Origin: an uncultured Prevotellaceae bacterium
GTDB lineage: Bacteria; Bacteroidota; Bacteroidia; Bacteroidales; Bacteroidaceae
Assembly (NCBI GenBank): GCA_900316265.1
Contig: ONCH01000011.1
Coordinates: 1 to 60,530, forward strand
DNA: 60,530 nt
Reading direction: 5' to 3'
Part shown: one piece after another, positions 42,448 to 52,069 of the stretch
How positions within the stretch are numbered: position 1 is the first letter of the stretch
Layout: every line of letters starts with the position of its first letter
Made by a program: the position numbers and the translations under genes
The notes under the pieces: model-generated
Told to the model about the DNA's origin: nothing
Seen by the model: the letters and a program-made list of their open reading frames with translations, nothing else
The model's database searches: none

Positions 42448-43799
42448 TGTATAGCGTTAATGAGTTCTTCTGTCGTTACGAGCTGCTGCTCACCCGTCTC
42501 CATATTCTTCAGCGTCACCTTCTGCGCAGCCATCTCGCTCTCACCAGCCAAGACGACGAAAGGTATCTGCTTGGCGTTGGCATACGACATCTGCTTCTTC
42601 ATCTTCGTTGCGTCAGGATAAATCTCAGCACGGATGCCGCTCGCGCGTACCTTATTAATTATAGGCAGGCAGTAAGCAGTCTCCTGTTCACCGAAATTGA
42701 TGAAAAGCACCTGCGTAGTGTTCAGTGAATCCTTAGGATAGAGGTCGAGGGCATTCAGCACGTCGTAGATGCGGTCTACACCAAACGAAATACCAACGCC
42801 AGAGAGACCTGGCATACCGAAGATACCCGTGAGGTTGTCGTAACGGCCACCACCAGAGATAGATCCCATTGGTGTATCGAGTGCCTTCACCTCAAAGATG
42901 GCTCCTGTATAATAGCTCAAACCACGAGCTAGCGTTAGGTCAAGCTGAATATCATTATTCAGCGCTGTCAGGAATCCAAGGATATAGCGGGTCTCCTCCA
43001 CACCCTTCAAACCTGTCTCACTGCTGGCAAGTACCTCAGCGATGGTGTTCAGTTTCTCCTCATTAGAACCTTCCAGCATGATGATAGGCTGTAGTTTCTG
43101 AATCTGCTCTTCGCTGAGACCGTCCTCGCGGAGTTCCTGATTAACGTTATCAATACCAATCTTGTCAAGCTTATCGATAGCAACGGTGATGTCAACAATC
43201 TTATCCGCAGCACCAATCACCTCGGCAATGCCCGTCAGAATCTTGCGGTTGTTAATCTTTATCTGAACACGTACGCCAAAACGTGTAAAGACAGTGTCCA
43301 CTATCTGCATCAGCTCCACCTCATTAAGCAGTGAGTCAGAGCCGACGACGTCACCATCAAACTGATAGAACTCACGATAGCGGCCTTTCTGTGGACGGTC
43401 AGCACGCCAGACTGGCTGCACCTGATAGCGTTTGAAGGGTAACTGCAGTTCCTCACGGTGCATCACCACATAGCGAGCGAAAGGCACAGTGAGATCATAG
43501 CGCAGGCCTTTCTCACAAATCTTTGAAGCCAGACGCAAGGTGTTACGCTCAGTGAGTTCACTATCCTCAATCTTCGACAGATAGTCACCAGAGTTCAGAA
43601 TCTTGAAAAGCAGTTTGTCACCCTCCTCGCCATACTTACCCATCAGCGTCTGCAGGGTCTCTTGGGCGGGTGTTTCAATCTGCTGGAATCCGTAGAGTTC
43701 ATAAACACTACGGATAGTATTAAAGATATAGTTGCGCTTGGCCATCTCTACAGGGCCAAAGTCGCGCGTTCCTTTAGGTATACTGGGTTTCTGTGCCAT
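42444..43799 (-). CDS. hisS: Histidine-tRNA ligase
   Basis: This 451-residue class II synthetase charges tRNA-His. Visible motifs are [18 protein letters not shown] at the N-terminus, motif 2 [20 protein letters not shown], and the HisA signature [16 protein letters not shown]-terminal anticodon-binding domain (residues about 350-450) completes it. Its start is the base next to the purA stop. Confidence 0.97.
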   Translation of the reverse strand: MAQKPSIPKGTRDFGPVEMAKRNYIFNTIRSVYELYGFQQIETPAQETLQTLMGKYGEEGDKLLFKILNSGDYLSKIEDSELTERNTLRLASKICEKGLRYDLTVPFARYVVMHREELQLPFKRYQVQPVWRADRPQKGRYREFYQFDGDVVGSDSLLNEVELMQIVDTVFTRFGVRVQIKINNRKILTGIAEVIGAADKIVDITVAIDKLDKIGIDNVNQELREDGLSEEQIQKLQPIIMLEGSNEEKLNTIAEVLASSETGLKGVEETRYILGFLTALNNDIQLDLTLARGLSYYTGAIFEVKALDTPMGSISGGGRYDNLTGIFGMPGLSGVGISFGVDRIYDVLNALDLYPKDSLNTTQVLFINFGEQETAYCLPIINKVRASGIRAEIYPDATKMKKQMSYANAKQIPFVVLAGESEMAAQKVTLKNMETGEQQLVTTEELINAIQ

Positions 43800-45071
43800 T
43801 TATTTACGAACAATTGTTTGCGCTCTATCTGGACCGATAGAGATAATTTTGATAGGAGTCTCTAATTCCTTCTCCAGGAACTTGATATAATCTGAGAACT
43901 CCTTGGGGAACTGTGACTCGTCAGTAAATTTGGTCATATCAGTCTTCCAACCGGGCAATTCCTTGTAGATGGGTTCAATACCCTTTTCAATGTCGTATGG
44001 GAAATCACGTGTCTCAACGCCATTGACCTTATATGAGGTGCAAGCCTTGATAGTGTCAAAGCCGTCGAGCACATCGCTCTTCATCATGATGAGCTGCGTG
44101 ACACCATTCACCATGATGCTGTAGCGAAGGGCTACGAGGTCTATCCAACCACAACGGCGCTCACGACCTGTGACAGCACCATACTCATGACCGAGGTCGC
44201 GAATCTTCTTACCTGTCTCGTCGAAGAGTTCTGTGGGGAAAGGACCAGCACCAACACGGGTGCAGTAAGCCTTCATGATGCCAAACACCTCGCCAATCTT
44301 GTTGGGACCAATACCCAAGCCTGTGCAAGCACCAGCACAGATAGTGTTTGAAGAGGTTACGAAAGGATAGCTACCAAAGTCTACATCAAGCATCGTACCC
44401 TGGGCACCTTCACACAATACGCTCTTACCATTACGCAGCAAACCGTTAATCTCGTGCTCACTATCCACGATGGGGAACTGGCGCAGATACTCCACACCTT
44501 CTAGCCACTTTTTCTCAACCTCTCTGATCTCATATTCGAAATTCAGTGACTTCAGGATAGCCTCATGACGTGCTTTGGCAGCAGCATACTTCTCCTCGAA
44601 ATTGTCGAGGATATCACCTACACGCAGACCAGTACGGCTAACCTTATCAGTATAGGTCGGGCCAATACCCTTACCCGTTGTACCTACCTTATTCTTACCC
44701 TTCTGAGCCTCGTAAGCAGCATCGAGCACACGGTGGGTAGGCATAATCAGGTGAGCCTTCTTAGAAATGTGCAAACGTTCCTTCAGCGCATGACCACTGG
44801 CCTCCAGTGCCTTGGCTTCCTCCATGAAGAGGTCAGGAGCCAGCACTACGCCATTACCAATGATGTTTACCTTACCACCCTGGAAGATACCAGAGGGGAT
44901 AGAGCGCAACACATACTTCTGCCCCTCAAACTCCAGCGTATGACCGGCATTGGGACCGCCCTGAAAACGGGCAACAACATCGTACTGGGGAGTCAACACG
45001 TCGACTACCTTACCCTTTCCTTCGTCGCCCCACTGCAAACCGAGCAGGACATCTACTTTACCTTGATTCAT
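43800..45071 (-). CDS. purA: Adenylosuccinate synthetase
   Basis: This 423-residue enzyme converts IMP and aspartate with GTP to adenylosuccinate, the first committed step to AMP. Motifs are LGLQWGDEGKGKVVD at residues 9-23, GGPNAGHT, GTTGKGIGPTYTDK and the C-terminal GPDRAQTIV. It sits between fur and hisS with gaps of 5 and 0 nt. Confidence 0.97.
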   Translation of the reverse strand: MNQGKVDVLLGLQWGDEGKGKVVDVLTPQYDVVARFQGGPNAGHTLEFEGQKYVLRSIPSGIFQGGKVNIIGNGVVLAPDLFMEEAKALEASGHALKERLHISKKAHLIMPTHRVLDAAYEAQKGKNKVGTTGKGIGPTYTDKVSRTGLRVGDILDNFEEKYAAAKARHEAILKSLNFEYEIREVEKKWLEGVEYLRQFPIVDSEHEINGLLRNGKSVLCEGAQGTMLDVDFGSYPFVTSSNTICAGACTGLGIGPNKIGEVFGIMKAYCTRVGAGPFPTELFDETGKKIRDLGHEYGAVTGRERRCGWIDLVALRYSIMVNGVTQLIMMKSDVLDGFDTIKACTSYKVNGVETRDFPYDIEKGIEPIYKELPGWKTDMTKFTDESQFPKEFSDYIKFLEKELETPIKIISIGPDRAQTIVRK

Positions 45072-45076
45072 TGTCT

Positions 45077-45568
45077 TTACTTATTTATTATTTTTGTATT
45101 CTGTTTTTTCTCCGAATGACGCCTCATCTTTGCTTGACACGAACTGCAGACACCATAGACATATAACATAAAACCATCCTTATGGAAGCGTCGTGTAGGC
45201 ATGCTGTTGATAGCCTCACTCACCTGATGTGATTTCACCTCGGTCACCTTTCCACACATGGTACATATCTGATGGCAATGGCTGTTGTTATCGTAGCAGG
45301 CCTCGTATTTCGTCGTGGACTGAAAGCGATGACGTACCACAAGGCGCAACTCAACAAACAGGCGCAGCGTATTGTAAAGCGTGGCACGACTTACAGGGAA
45401 ATTGTAGTCGTCAGCCAGTTTGTCGCCAAGCTCCTCCAGGGTGAAATGCCCTGTGATGCTATACACCGCATCGAGGATGGTAAAGCGCTCTGGCGTCTTC
45501 CTGCGCTTGTTCAATTCCAGATAGCTGGTCAAGATATTCTTGACCGTTGCCTTAACGTTTTCTCTCAT
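45077..45568 (-). CDS. Fur family transcriptional regulator
   Basis: This 163-residue metal-dependent repressor has a winged helix (residues about 10-90; FTLEELGDKLADDYNFPVSRATLYNTLRL) and a dimer domain with the zinc pairs CTMCGK and CSSCQA and the metal-site run NNSHCHQIC. Whether it is Fur, Zur or PerR is not clear. It leads the operon with purA and hisS; TAATTTTG, about 30 bp upstream, is a likely -7 box. Confidence 0.88.
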   Translation of the reverse strand: MRENVKATVKNILTSYLELNKRRKTPERFTILDAVYSITGHFTLEELGDKLADDYNFPVSRATLYNTLRLFVELRLVVRHRFQSTTKYEACYDNNSHCHQICTMCGKVTEVKSHQVSEAINSMPTRRFHKDGFMLYVYGVCSSCQAKMRRHSEKKQNTKIINK

Positions 45569-45638
45569 TTTATGTGGTCATAGTGGTTAAAAACCGCACA
45601 AAATTACGAATTATTTTGGAGATTAAGGCAACAATTAT

Positions 45639-46262
45639 TTAAAAAATTTCTAAATTGATAGATTTCGTTGCACTTTTTGCTAGTCGCTCATACATCAGAC
45701 CCAGTTCAGCAAAGCGATAAACACTCTGCATGGCCGCCTTACGGACAGAAGGGAATGGTCCTTGCAGCGCTGCTAAAGCTTGATCTATAAACTCGTTGAT
45801 GCCCCGTTCATTGGGTTCCTGTTTATTCATAAACAGACGTGTCAACACATGGAAACCACATATCTGATCGTACTCCTTATCAGAGGCTATCCACTGGTAG
45901 GCTTTCTCAGGAGCATACGGCAGATACTGAAACAGATTAAAGGCAGCTTGTTCGGCAATCTCCTGTGAAGGAATCTGCTCCATCCAAATGTCAACGACCT
46001 CTGGCAGTATCTTGTCGGCAGGCATCAGCATGGTAGCCAGTATCTTACACTCACGGACATTCTCTTTCCACAAGGCTATCGCCAAATCATAGTCAGGTCC
46101 AAATTCCTCAGCTTTAGCCTTCAGGCGTGGTAATGTAGCACCCCAGTTGAGGTGATAGTTCAATCCCTTGTCGCGCATCGACTGAGCCACCGAGCCGTCC
46201 ATCATCTGACGAAACGACTGTTTGATTTCCTTTATCTTAGAGGGTACCGTACTCTTGTCCAT
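45639..46262 (-). CDS. DNA alkylation repair (AlkD-like HEAT) family protein
   Basis: This 207-residue helical protein starts at MDKSTVPSKIKEI (46262). It resembles the ALK/HEAT-repeat DNA glycosylase family: LPRLKAKAEEFGPDYDLAIALWKENVRECKILATML and then HVLTRLFMN. Members bind DNA and some remove alkylated bases. Here I see no firm catalytic signature, so activity is open. It overlaps the end of the DPP III gene by 26 nt and is probably co-transcribed. Confidence 0.7.
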   Translation of the reverse strand: MDKSTVPSKIKEIKQSFRQMMDGSVAQSMRDKGLNYHLNWGATLPRLKAKAEEFGPDYDLAIALWKENVRECKILATMLMPADKILPEVVDIWMEQIPSQEIAEQAAFNLFQYLPYAPEKAYQWIASDKEYDQICGFHVLTRLFMNKQEPNERGINEFIDQALAALQGPFPSVRKAAMQSVYRFAELGLMYERLAKSATKSINLEIF

Positions 46263-48177
46263 AGCGTAGCATTTGGTGAACATAACTCTCTGTATAATCA
46301 ACCTGTATGTCACAGATTTCGCCTTGAGCATCAAGAACAGGCTTCAGTACTGGATTGATAAAACCCTTATAGGGTGCAAGGTTGAGACGCTTGTAGCGCT
46401 CCAATACCTCTTGGTGCAACTGCGGGGCAACTTTCACAGCATAACGCTCCACCAGTTGACGGGCAGCCTCATAGTCACCCTCACTCTTGATGCGCTGTAT
46501 CTCAGCCAACAGACGGGCAAAGAGAGCACGCAATGCCTTGTAGTCGTTGATGCGCACAAAAGTTTTGCCCTCGTGTCGTTCTATGGTGACAACTCCATTG
46601 CCCTGTTCATAACACCAATGGGCTATCAGCGAACGGTTGCGCATGTGTGCCTCTTCTATCTGGTGACCTGGTTCAATACGAATGAGCTGTGTCATGAGAC
46701 CATTCATGATATAACTGTAGTATTGAGCCTGATAGGCATTATCATCGGGTAACAGTCCCAGTTCAACGAGTTTATGGTCAGCAATATAGTAGAGTCCAAA
46801 GAGATCGGCACGCGCCTCTTCAATGGTATTGCCGTATGCCTTCAATGCATCAGGATCGGTACCTGGCAACAATTGCCCGCTACCGTGTCCCAGACACTCA
46901 TGCAGGTCAGTATGCAGGTCGTCACATTTATCACCATATTTCTCAATGATTGCCAACGTCTCCTGATCAATGACAAACTCCTCCTTGAAGCCATTGCCGT
47001 GAGCAGACTTGTTGTAAGCCTCCGTAATATTCGAGATGGTGATGCTCTTCGAACCATGCTCTGCACGTATCCAGTCGGCATTGGGCAGATTAATGCCGAT
47101 AGCCGTCGAGGGATACTCGTCACCACCCAACATAGCGGCACAGATAGCATTGGCCGTAACACCCTTGACATGAGGTTTTCGGAAACGGGGATCTACTGGT
47201 GAATGGTCTTCAAACCACTGTGCATTCTGACTGATAGTCTGTGTACGTTTGGTAGCCTCCAAGTCCTTGTACTCCACAATACCTTCCCACGAGCCTTTTA
47301 GTCCCAACGGATCGCCATAGACCTCAATGAAACCATTGACAAAGTCTATCCTACCCTCGTGTTCACCAACCCACTCAATGCAATAGTCATTGAAACACTG
47401 CAGATTACCCGTCTCGTAATAGCTGATGAGAAGTTCGATGACACGTTGCTGGCGAGTATTCTCAGCAACACCATGTGCCTTTTTCAACCAATAGACAATA
47501 TGCTGAATAGCATTGCCGTAGCGACCATCAATTTTCCATACGTCTTCCTCGATAACACCATTGCGCTTGACAAGCGTTGCATTCAGTCCATGAGACAGCG
47601 GACGTGAATTCTTTTCATCGTCAGCCTTCCGCTGGGCATAAAACTCCTCCGCCTCTTGTTGCGTCAGCCCTTCATAAAAGTTGCAGGCAGACGTCAGCAA
47701 GAGGTCTTCACCATCCGCTTTGTTGACACGCTTGGGTAACACTGTGGGATCAAAGATGACTGGAAATAATTCGTCACACAGCGCATCAAGCGTCTCGCCA
47801 TCACGTAACGGCAACTTCCTAGCATCCACCTGTTGTAGCAGGCTACGCAGATAGTCGGCTGTAAAATCGGGCTGGAATTTCTCCGTACCATAGTGGTGAT
47901 AGATACCATTTGAGAACCAAACACGCTTGAGATAAACCTCCAAAGCACGAAAATCATCGGTCTCATGATTAAGGGAAGGGGCGGTATATACTGCCTCCAG
48001 CATCTTTCGAATGCGGAGGTTATAGCGTCCAAACTGATCGAAAGTGATATCACGCCCGTAGAGCGTCGCTTTCGAAAGGTAATAAACCAATTTTTTCTGT
48101 AACAAAGACAATTGCTCAAATCCGTTCAAACGGTATCTGAGCAATTGAATGTCCGCAAAGCGTTCCAAATAGTTCAT
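46237..48177 (-). CDS. Dipeptidyl peptidase III (M49)
   Basis: This 646-residue zinc peptidase removes dipeptides from peptide N-termini. The zinc motif is HECLGH (residues 426-431) with the second motif EEARAD (about 453-458). HECLGH is the form known in Bacteroides DPP III, where the eukaryotic form is HELLGH. No signal peptide was seen with the start at MNYLERF (48177), so a cytoplasmic location is likely. Confidence 0.9.
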   Translation of the reverse strand: MNYLERFADIQLLRYRLNGFEQLSLLQKKLVYYLSKATLYGRDITFDQFGRYNLRIRKMLEAVYTAPSLNHETDDFRALEVYLKRVWFSNGIYHHYGTEKFQPDFTADYLRSLLQQVDARKLPLRDGETLDALCDELFPVIFDPTVLPKRVNKADGEDLLLTSACNFYEGLTQQEAEEFYAQRKADDEKNSRPLSHGLNATLVKRNGVIEEDVWKIDGRYGNAIQHIVYWLKKAHGVAENTRQQRVIELLISYYETGNLQCFNDYCIEWVGEHEGRIDFVNGFIEVYGDPLGLKGSWEGIVEYKDLEATKRTQTISQNAQWFEDHSPVDPRFRKPHVKGVTANAICAAMLGGDEYPSTAIGINLPNADWIRAEHGSKSITISNITEAYNKSAHGNGFKEEFVIDQETLAIIEKYGDKCDDLHTDLHECLGHGSGQLLPGTDPDALKAYGNTIEEARADLFGLYYIADHKLVELGLLPDDNAYQAQYYSYIMNGLMTQLIRIEPGHQIEEAHMRNRSLIAHWCYEQGNGVVTIERHEGKTFVRINDYKALRALFARLLAEIQRIKSEGDYEAARQLVERYAVKVAPQLHQEVLERYKRLNLAPYKGFINPVLKPVLDAQGEICDIQVDYTESYVHQMLRYGQEYGTL

Positions 48178-48184
48178 TGTGTGT

Positions 48185-48640
48185 CTAATGCGTCTTTTTC
48201 TCGTGTTTAACCTTCTCAGCAGGGTGTTGCGCCAGATGCTGCAGACGATACTCACGCGGCGTCATTTGCATCAACTTGTAGAACGAAGCATAGAAAGACT
48301 GACGGTTGGCAAAACCTACCATGTCACTAACCTCCTCCATGCGCAGATCCTGATATCTGCGGTCTACGAGAATGGCCATTGCTTCTTCTATTCGGAACTT
48401 GTTGACGAAAGAAGTGTAGTTCATGTGGAAACGGACATTCACCACCGCAGAGATATAACGCGTATTGGTTCCTAAATCTTCGGCAAGTTTCTTGGCTGAA
48501 TAATCCTTATCCTTATACTTCTTCTCCATCACGATGATGTTCAGGATCTTCTCCTTCATCTCATCCATCAACTTAGGGCTGACGAGACTGCGATAAACAG
48601 CCTCTTTAGCTTTTTTCTCAGTAATATTATACTTTGCCAT
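48185..48640 (-). CDS. Short AraC-type transcriptional regulator
   Basis: This 151-residue protein is almost only an AraC DNA-binding domain: first helix-turn-helix YSAKKLAEDLGTNTRYISAVVN, second MEEVSDMVGFANRQSFYASFYKL with TPREYR. No ligand-binding domain is present. It lies 7 nt upstream of the DPP III gene on the same strand and probably heads that unit. A basic tail (VKHEKKTH) ends it. Confidence 0.85.
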   Translation of the reverse strand: MAKYNITEKKAKEAVYRSLVSPKLMDEMKEKILNIIVMEKKYKDKDYSAKKLAEDLGTNTRYISAVVNVRFHMNYTSFVNKFRIEEAMAILVDRRYQDLRMEEVSDMVGFANRQSFYASFYKLMQMTPREYRLQHLAQHPAEKVKHEKKTH

Positions 48641-48795
48641 ACCCTGTGAAGAATTTATTTATACATTTCAACTGCAAATATACAAAAAAAAATAATACAA
48701 TTGTTAGTATTTACCAAAAAAATGATTATTTTTGTAGAAAATTTATGATTTATAGCAAAATACGGCTATTTACAACACTAAAATTCTTAACATAT

Positions 48796-49605
48796 ATGAT
48801 ATTCTATTTCTCTGGAACAGGCAACACTCGATGGGTCGCTCAACAGATAGCAGAAGCCATCGGTGAGGAGCTATTATGCATCCCAGATCTATTGAGGGAG
48901 AAACGCTTTGAGTTCAAATTGGAAGAGAACGAAAAGATTGGTTTCTGCTTTCCTACACACGGGTGGCAACCGCCAAGAATTGTACGTCAATTCATCAGAC
49001 AACTAATACTTGTTGGTCAACATTCCCATTTCTGCTGGGCACTGACAACGTGCGGCGACAACATGGGGGAAGCAATGACAATATTCAACAAGGAACTAGC
49101 TGCCAACAAAGCCCTGCAATCAGAAAACGGCAATCCTCTGCAAGCAGAAACATTGTTTTCGGTGATTATGCCGGAGTCGTATGTCTGTCTGCCATTTATG
49201 AAGACCGACCCGATAGACAAAGAGCATTGGAAGATAGAAAATGCCAGACATCAACTGCACCATATCATCAGCATCATCAAAGACTGCAAACGCGGCATTG
49301 TGGAACTGGAAAAAGGGGTCACTCCACGACTCTACTCCTACGTCATTGGCGCCTACTTCAACAAGAAAATGGTTACTGACAAGAAATTTTCCGTAGATGC
49401 TGACATATGTACCCATTGCGGCAAATGCAGCAAGGTATGTCCTGTGGACAATATCAAAGGTACACCACCCACGTGGTTACACAATGGAAGGTGTACCTGT
49501 TGTCTTGCCTGTTACCATTACTGTCCCGTTCATGCCATCAACTACGGTAGCATCACGAGAAAGCGCGACCAGTATTACTTCAATAAACGCGGGGACCAAA
49601 AATAG
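48796..49605 (+). CDS. EFR1-family flavodoxin-ferredoxin protein
   Basis: This 269-residue redox protein starts at MIFYFSGTGNTRW (48796). It has a flavodoxin-like domain (residues 1-190) whose FMN phosphate loop is SGTGNTRWVA. Two 4Fe-4S clusters at the C-terminus follow (CTHCGKCSKVCP and CTCCLACYHYCP). Such fusions move electrons between flavin and ferredoxin-type partners in anaerobes; the partner is unknown. Its last 26 nt overlap the convergent YggS gene. Confidence 0.88.
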   Translation: MIFYFSGTGNTRWVAQQIAEAIGEELLCIPDLLREKRFEFKLEENEKIGFCFPTHGWQPPRIVRQFIRQLILVGQHSHFCWALTTCGDNMGEAMTIFNKELAANKALQSENGNPLQAETLFSVIMPESYVCLPFMKTDPIDKEHWKIENARHQLHHIISIIKDCKRGIVELEKGVTPRLYSYVIGAYFNKKMVTDKKFSVDADICTHCGKCSKVCPVDNIKGTPPTWLHNGRCTCCLACYHYCPVHAINYGSITRKRDQYYFNKRGDQK

Positions 49606-50251
49606 AGGTCCCCACACGCACCATCGTCGATCCTTCTTCCACGGCTATCGGATAGTCGTGGCTCATGCCCCATGAACGCTCACAGAACCAGGGCGCGTCT
49701 GCAAAATAGCGTTCTTTGATTTCGTCAAAAAGGCTATGTGCCAGGCGGAACTCACTACGTATCTGCTGCTCGTCGTCAACATACGAGGCCATCATCATCA
49801 GTCCGCAGATGCGTACATGGTTGAGCTGTCGCCATTCGCCGTCAGCCAACAATTGACGGCACGCTTCTGGCGTCAGTCCGTATTTTGTCTCTTCCTCAGC
49901 GATATGCAGTTCTAACAAAACATCGATAACACGCTCACACTTAGCAGCTTGCTTATCAATCTCCTTAAGTAGCTTTAATGAGTCAACGGCTTCCACCATC
50001 GTGACGTAAGGAGCGATATACTTCACTTTGTTGGTTTGCAGATGACCAATGAAATGCCACTCGATATCCTTAGGAAGCGTCTCATGCTTTTGGCGCAACT
50101 CCTGCTCATGACTCTCGCCGAAGATGCGCTGTCCCTCCTCGTAGGCCGCCTCGATATACTCGTTGGGGTGATACTTGGAGATAGCAACCAGACGTACCCC
50201 TTCAGGGAGTGCGTCAAGCACGTGATGCAACTGTCCTTTTACGTCGTACAT
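49580..50251 (-). CDS. YggS-family pyridoxal phosphate homeostasis protein
   Basis: This 223-residue PLP-binding protein has the PLP lysine in LVAISKYHPNEYIEAAYEEG (about residue 26), IFGESHEQEL, EWHFIGHLQTNKVKY and GMSHDYPIAVEEGSTMVRVG. It manages free PLP and has no known enzymatic reaction. It follows the DUF4494 gene with a 1-nt overlap. Confidence 0.93.
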   Translation of the reverse strand: MYDVKGQLHHVLDALPEGVRLVAISKYHPNEYIEAAYEEGQRIFGESHEQELRQKHETLPKDIEWHFIGHLQTNKVKYIAPYVTMVEAVDSLKLLKEIDKQAAKCERVIDVLLELHIAEEETKYGLTPEACRQLLADGEWRQLNHVRICGLMMMASYVDDEQQIRSEFRLAHSLFDEIKERYFADAPWFCERSWGMSHDYPIAVEEGSTMVRVGTSIFGPRVY

Positions 50252-50730
50252 TATCCTTCGTATTCAGGCTTGTCGTCGTGCTTTTCCTTGCCATATTCGA
50301 AGACGTCCATCAGGGTCGTCTCAGCAACGGATGCGATAACATAGTCAATCATCGTGCCACCCATCACCTCGTCAATATTCCTAACAGCACCATTCAACGT
50401 ACCAGCTTGTACCAGATAGTTGACATTGGAACGTTTCTCCTTCTCTGTCTTCTCGTCGATGGTGATAAACTGCAACTTGCACTTATACCAACGGTCGGCC
50501 ATCTCCTCGTCAGAGAAGAATATCTCGCCATAGGGGGCTATCTTGATATCTTTAACAGTGAACTCACCACTGATATAGCTTGACATCTCTTCCATGATGC
50601 GCTTCTCGGCCTCTGTAAAACTCAGGGCATCAACTACATAGCTTTCTGTCACCTTCTTCTGCAAGCCGTCGTCCATCACTTTTTCATAGGCGATCTTGCA
50701 CTCAAACCAAATTGCTGTTCTTGATCTCAT
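50251..50730 (-). CDS. DUF4494 family protein
   Basis: This is a 159-residue cytoplasmic protein of a Bacteroidota-restricted family with no known role. It starts MRSRTAIWFECKIAYEK and has the pattern VVDALSFTEAEKRIMEEM, then WYKCKLQFITIDEKTEKEKR, predicting a small alpha/beta fold. It sits between the pseudokinase and YggS genes; spacing of 7 nt and 1-nt overlap makes one operon. Confidence 0.8.
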   Translation of the reverse strand: MRSRTAIWFECKIAYEKVMDDGLQKKVTESYVVDALSFTEAEKRIMEEMSSYISGEFTVKDIKIAPYGEIFFSDEEMADRWYKCKLQFITIDEKTEKEKRSNVNYLVQAGTLNGAVRNIDEVMGGTMIDYVIASVAETTLMDVFEYGKEKHDDKPEYEG

Positions 50731-50737
50731 ATTATCC

Positions 50738-51958
50738 TTATTTATTATTCTTCAATTGTTTCTTTTTCTCGTTGGTGATACGGTCAATTATCTCGCTAGC
50801 AATAAGTTGTGAACGCTCAGGCGTGAGACTGGCCTCAGCCCCCATTTTCTGCTGTGTCTTCATCAGTTCCTCAATAGTTGACTGACTCTGTGCCGCAAAC
50901 TGCTTCTCCGTAGCGTTCATATAATCTTTATTATATATCTTCGAGAGGATGCGATCGGCCTCCTTCTCATAGTTCTTACGGAAAATTTCTTCGGCTTTAG
51001 CCTGATAGACACGCTGCGCCTCTTGGTCTACTTCCGTCAGCGAATCAGCACTGACCACACCCAAGTCCTCAGGTTTGAAGCCATCATCCAACAAATCGTC
51101 TGTCGCCTGACGCGGTGCGGGCTTCACATACTCCACCTGTACAGGTTCGGGTATCAGTTCCGAATATATTTCATAGACAATAAGAGCAATGATGACTGCT
51201 GCCAGCAACATCAGTGCCGAATGCATCATGCTACGACGCTTTTGTACCGCCTTCAACAGGGCTTGCGGTGACTCATAGCGGTCCTCCGGCTTCTCGCTGG
51301 TGGCTTTCTTCAGGGCCTTACGGTATTCCATCGACATATCAGCACGCTGGAAGATAGTTTCCATGAACTTACCAATAGAATAGACATCGCAGCGGTCATC
51401 AATCGTTCCGTGTTCCAACACCTCAGGAGCTACGAAAGCTGCATCGTCGCCATAAAGGCTACGCTGATCGTCCATATCCAGATAGAAAGAACCATGAGAG
51501 AGCAGCATAACAGAATGATCGCCCTTGCGCACCAATACGCTCTTTGGCGAATAGCACACATGCTTGATGCCCTGACCATGCAGATAAGTTGTGATATCCA
51601 CCAAAGCCTGCAGTGTGTTGTCAACAAACCCCTTTTCGGCTACGATGGCAGGATTCTCGTTGAGCAACTGTTCCATCGAGAGAAACACGCCCGACTCCAC
51701 TTCCAACTGCTGTATTTCTCCGTTCTCATCTATAACGGGAGTATAGTGCAACTGATAGCGGTTCACCAGTGTCTTGTTGCGCTCACACTCCTTTTTCAAA
51801 GCCCCAGAGAAGGCGATACTGCTGTTCATTTCCGGACGAATATCGACCACAGCACGGTATTTCCCATCAATCTGTACACGGTAGTATTCACCGATGGGCA
51901 GGAGGGTCTTATTCAGCCTTCCATCGTTTTTTGCAGCGAGCATTTCTTCGTAGTTCAT
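50738..51958 (-). CDS. Membrane-anchored pseudokinase
   Basis: This 406-residue protein starts at MNYEEMLAAKND (51958). Residues 1-240 follow the C-lobe of a serine/threonine kinase (VAPEVLEHG, then DDRCDVYSIGKFMETIF). The catalytic loop reads IKHVCYSPKSVLV instead of HRDLKPxN, the DFG position reads SHGSF, and no VAIK lysine is seen. One transmembrane helix (246-264) and a coiled, Glu/Lys-rich extracytoplasmic part follow. It is almost certainly inactive as a phosphotransferase and may act as a scaffold or ligand-binding module. Confidence 0.8.
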   Translation of the reverse strand: MNYEEMLAAKNDGRLNKTLLPIGEYYRVQIDGKYRAVVDIRPEMNSSIAFSGALKKECERNKTLVNRYQLHYTPVIDENGEIQQLEVESGVFLSMEQLLNENPAIVAEKGFVDNTLQALVDITTYLHGQGIKHVCYSPKSVLVRKGDHSVMLLSHGSFYLDMDDQRSLYGDDAAFVAPEVLEHGTIDDRCDVYSIGKFMETIFQRADMSMEYRKALKKATSEKPEDRYESPQALLKAVQKRRSMMHSALMLLAAVIIALIVYEIYSELIPEPVQVEYVKPAPRQATDDLLDDGFKPEDLGVVSADSLTEVDQEAQRVYQAKAEEIFRKNYEKEADRILSKIYNKDYMNATEKQFAAQSQSTIEELMKTQQKMGAEASLTPERSQLIASEIIDRITNEKKKQLKNNK

Positions 51959-52069
51959 ACTTGCATATTTGTTTTTCAGGGCACAAAAGTACAAAAAAAA
52001 TATGAATAATGCATTATTAATTATGAATTATTTCGTACCTTTGCAACCGATTTACGTAAATTAGACAAC
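51959..52069. promoter_or_regulatory. Divergent promoter region with AATGCATTATTAATTATGAA cassette
   Basis: Minus -7 TACTTTTG (51984-51991) and plus -7 TACCTTTG (52036-52043), 44 bp apart, share the AT-rich palindromic core. Confidence 0.78.
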
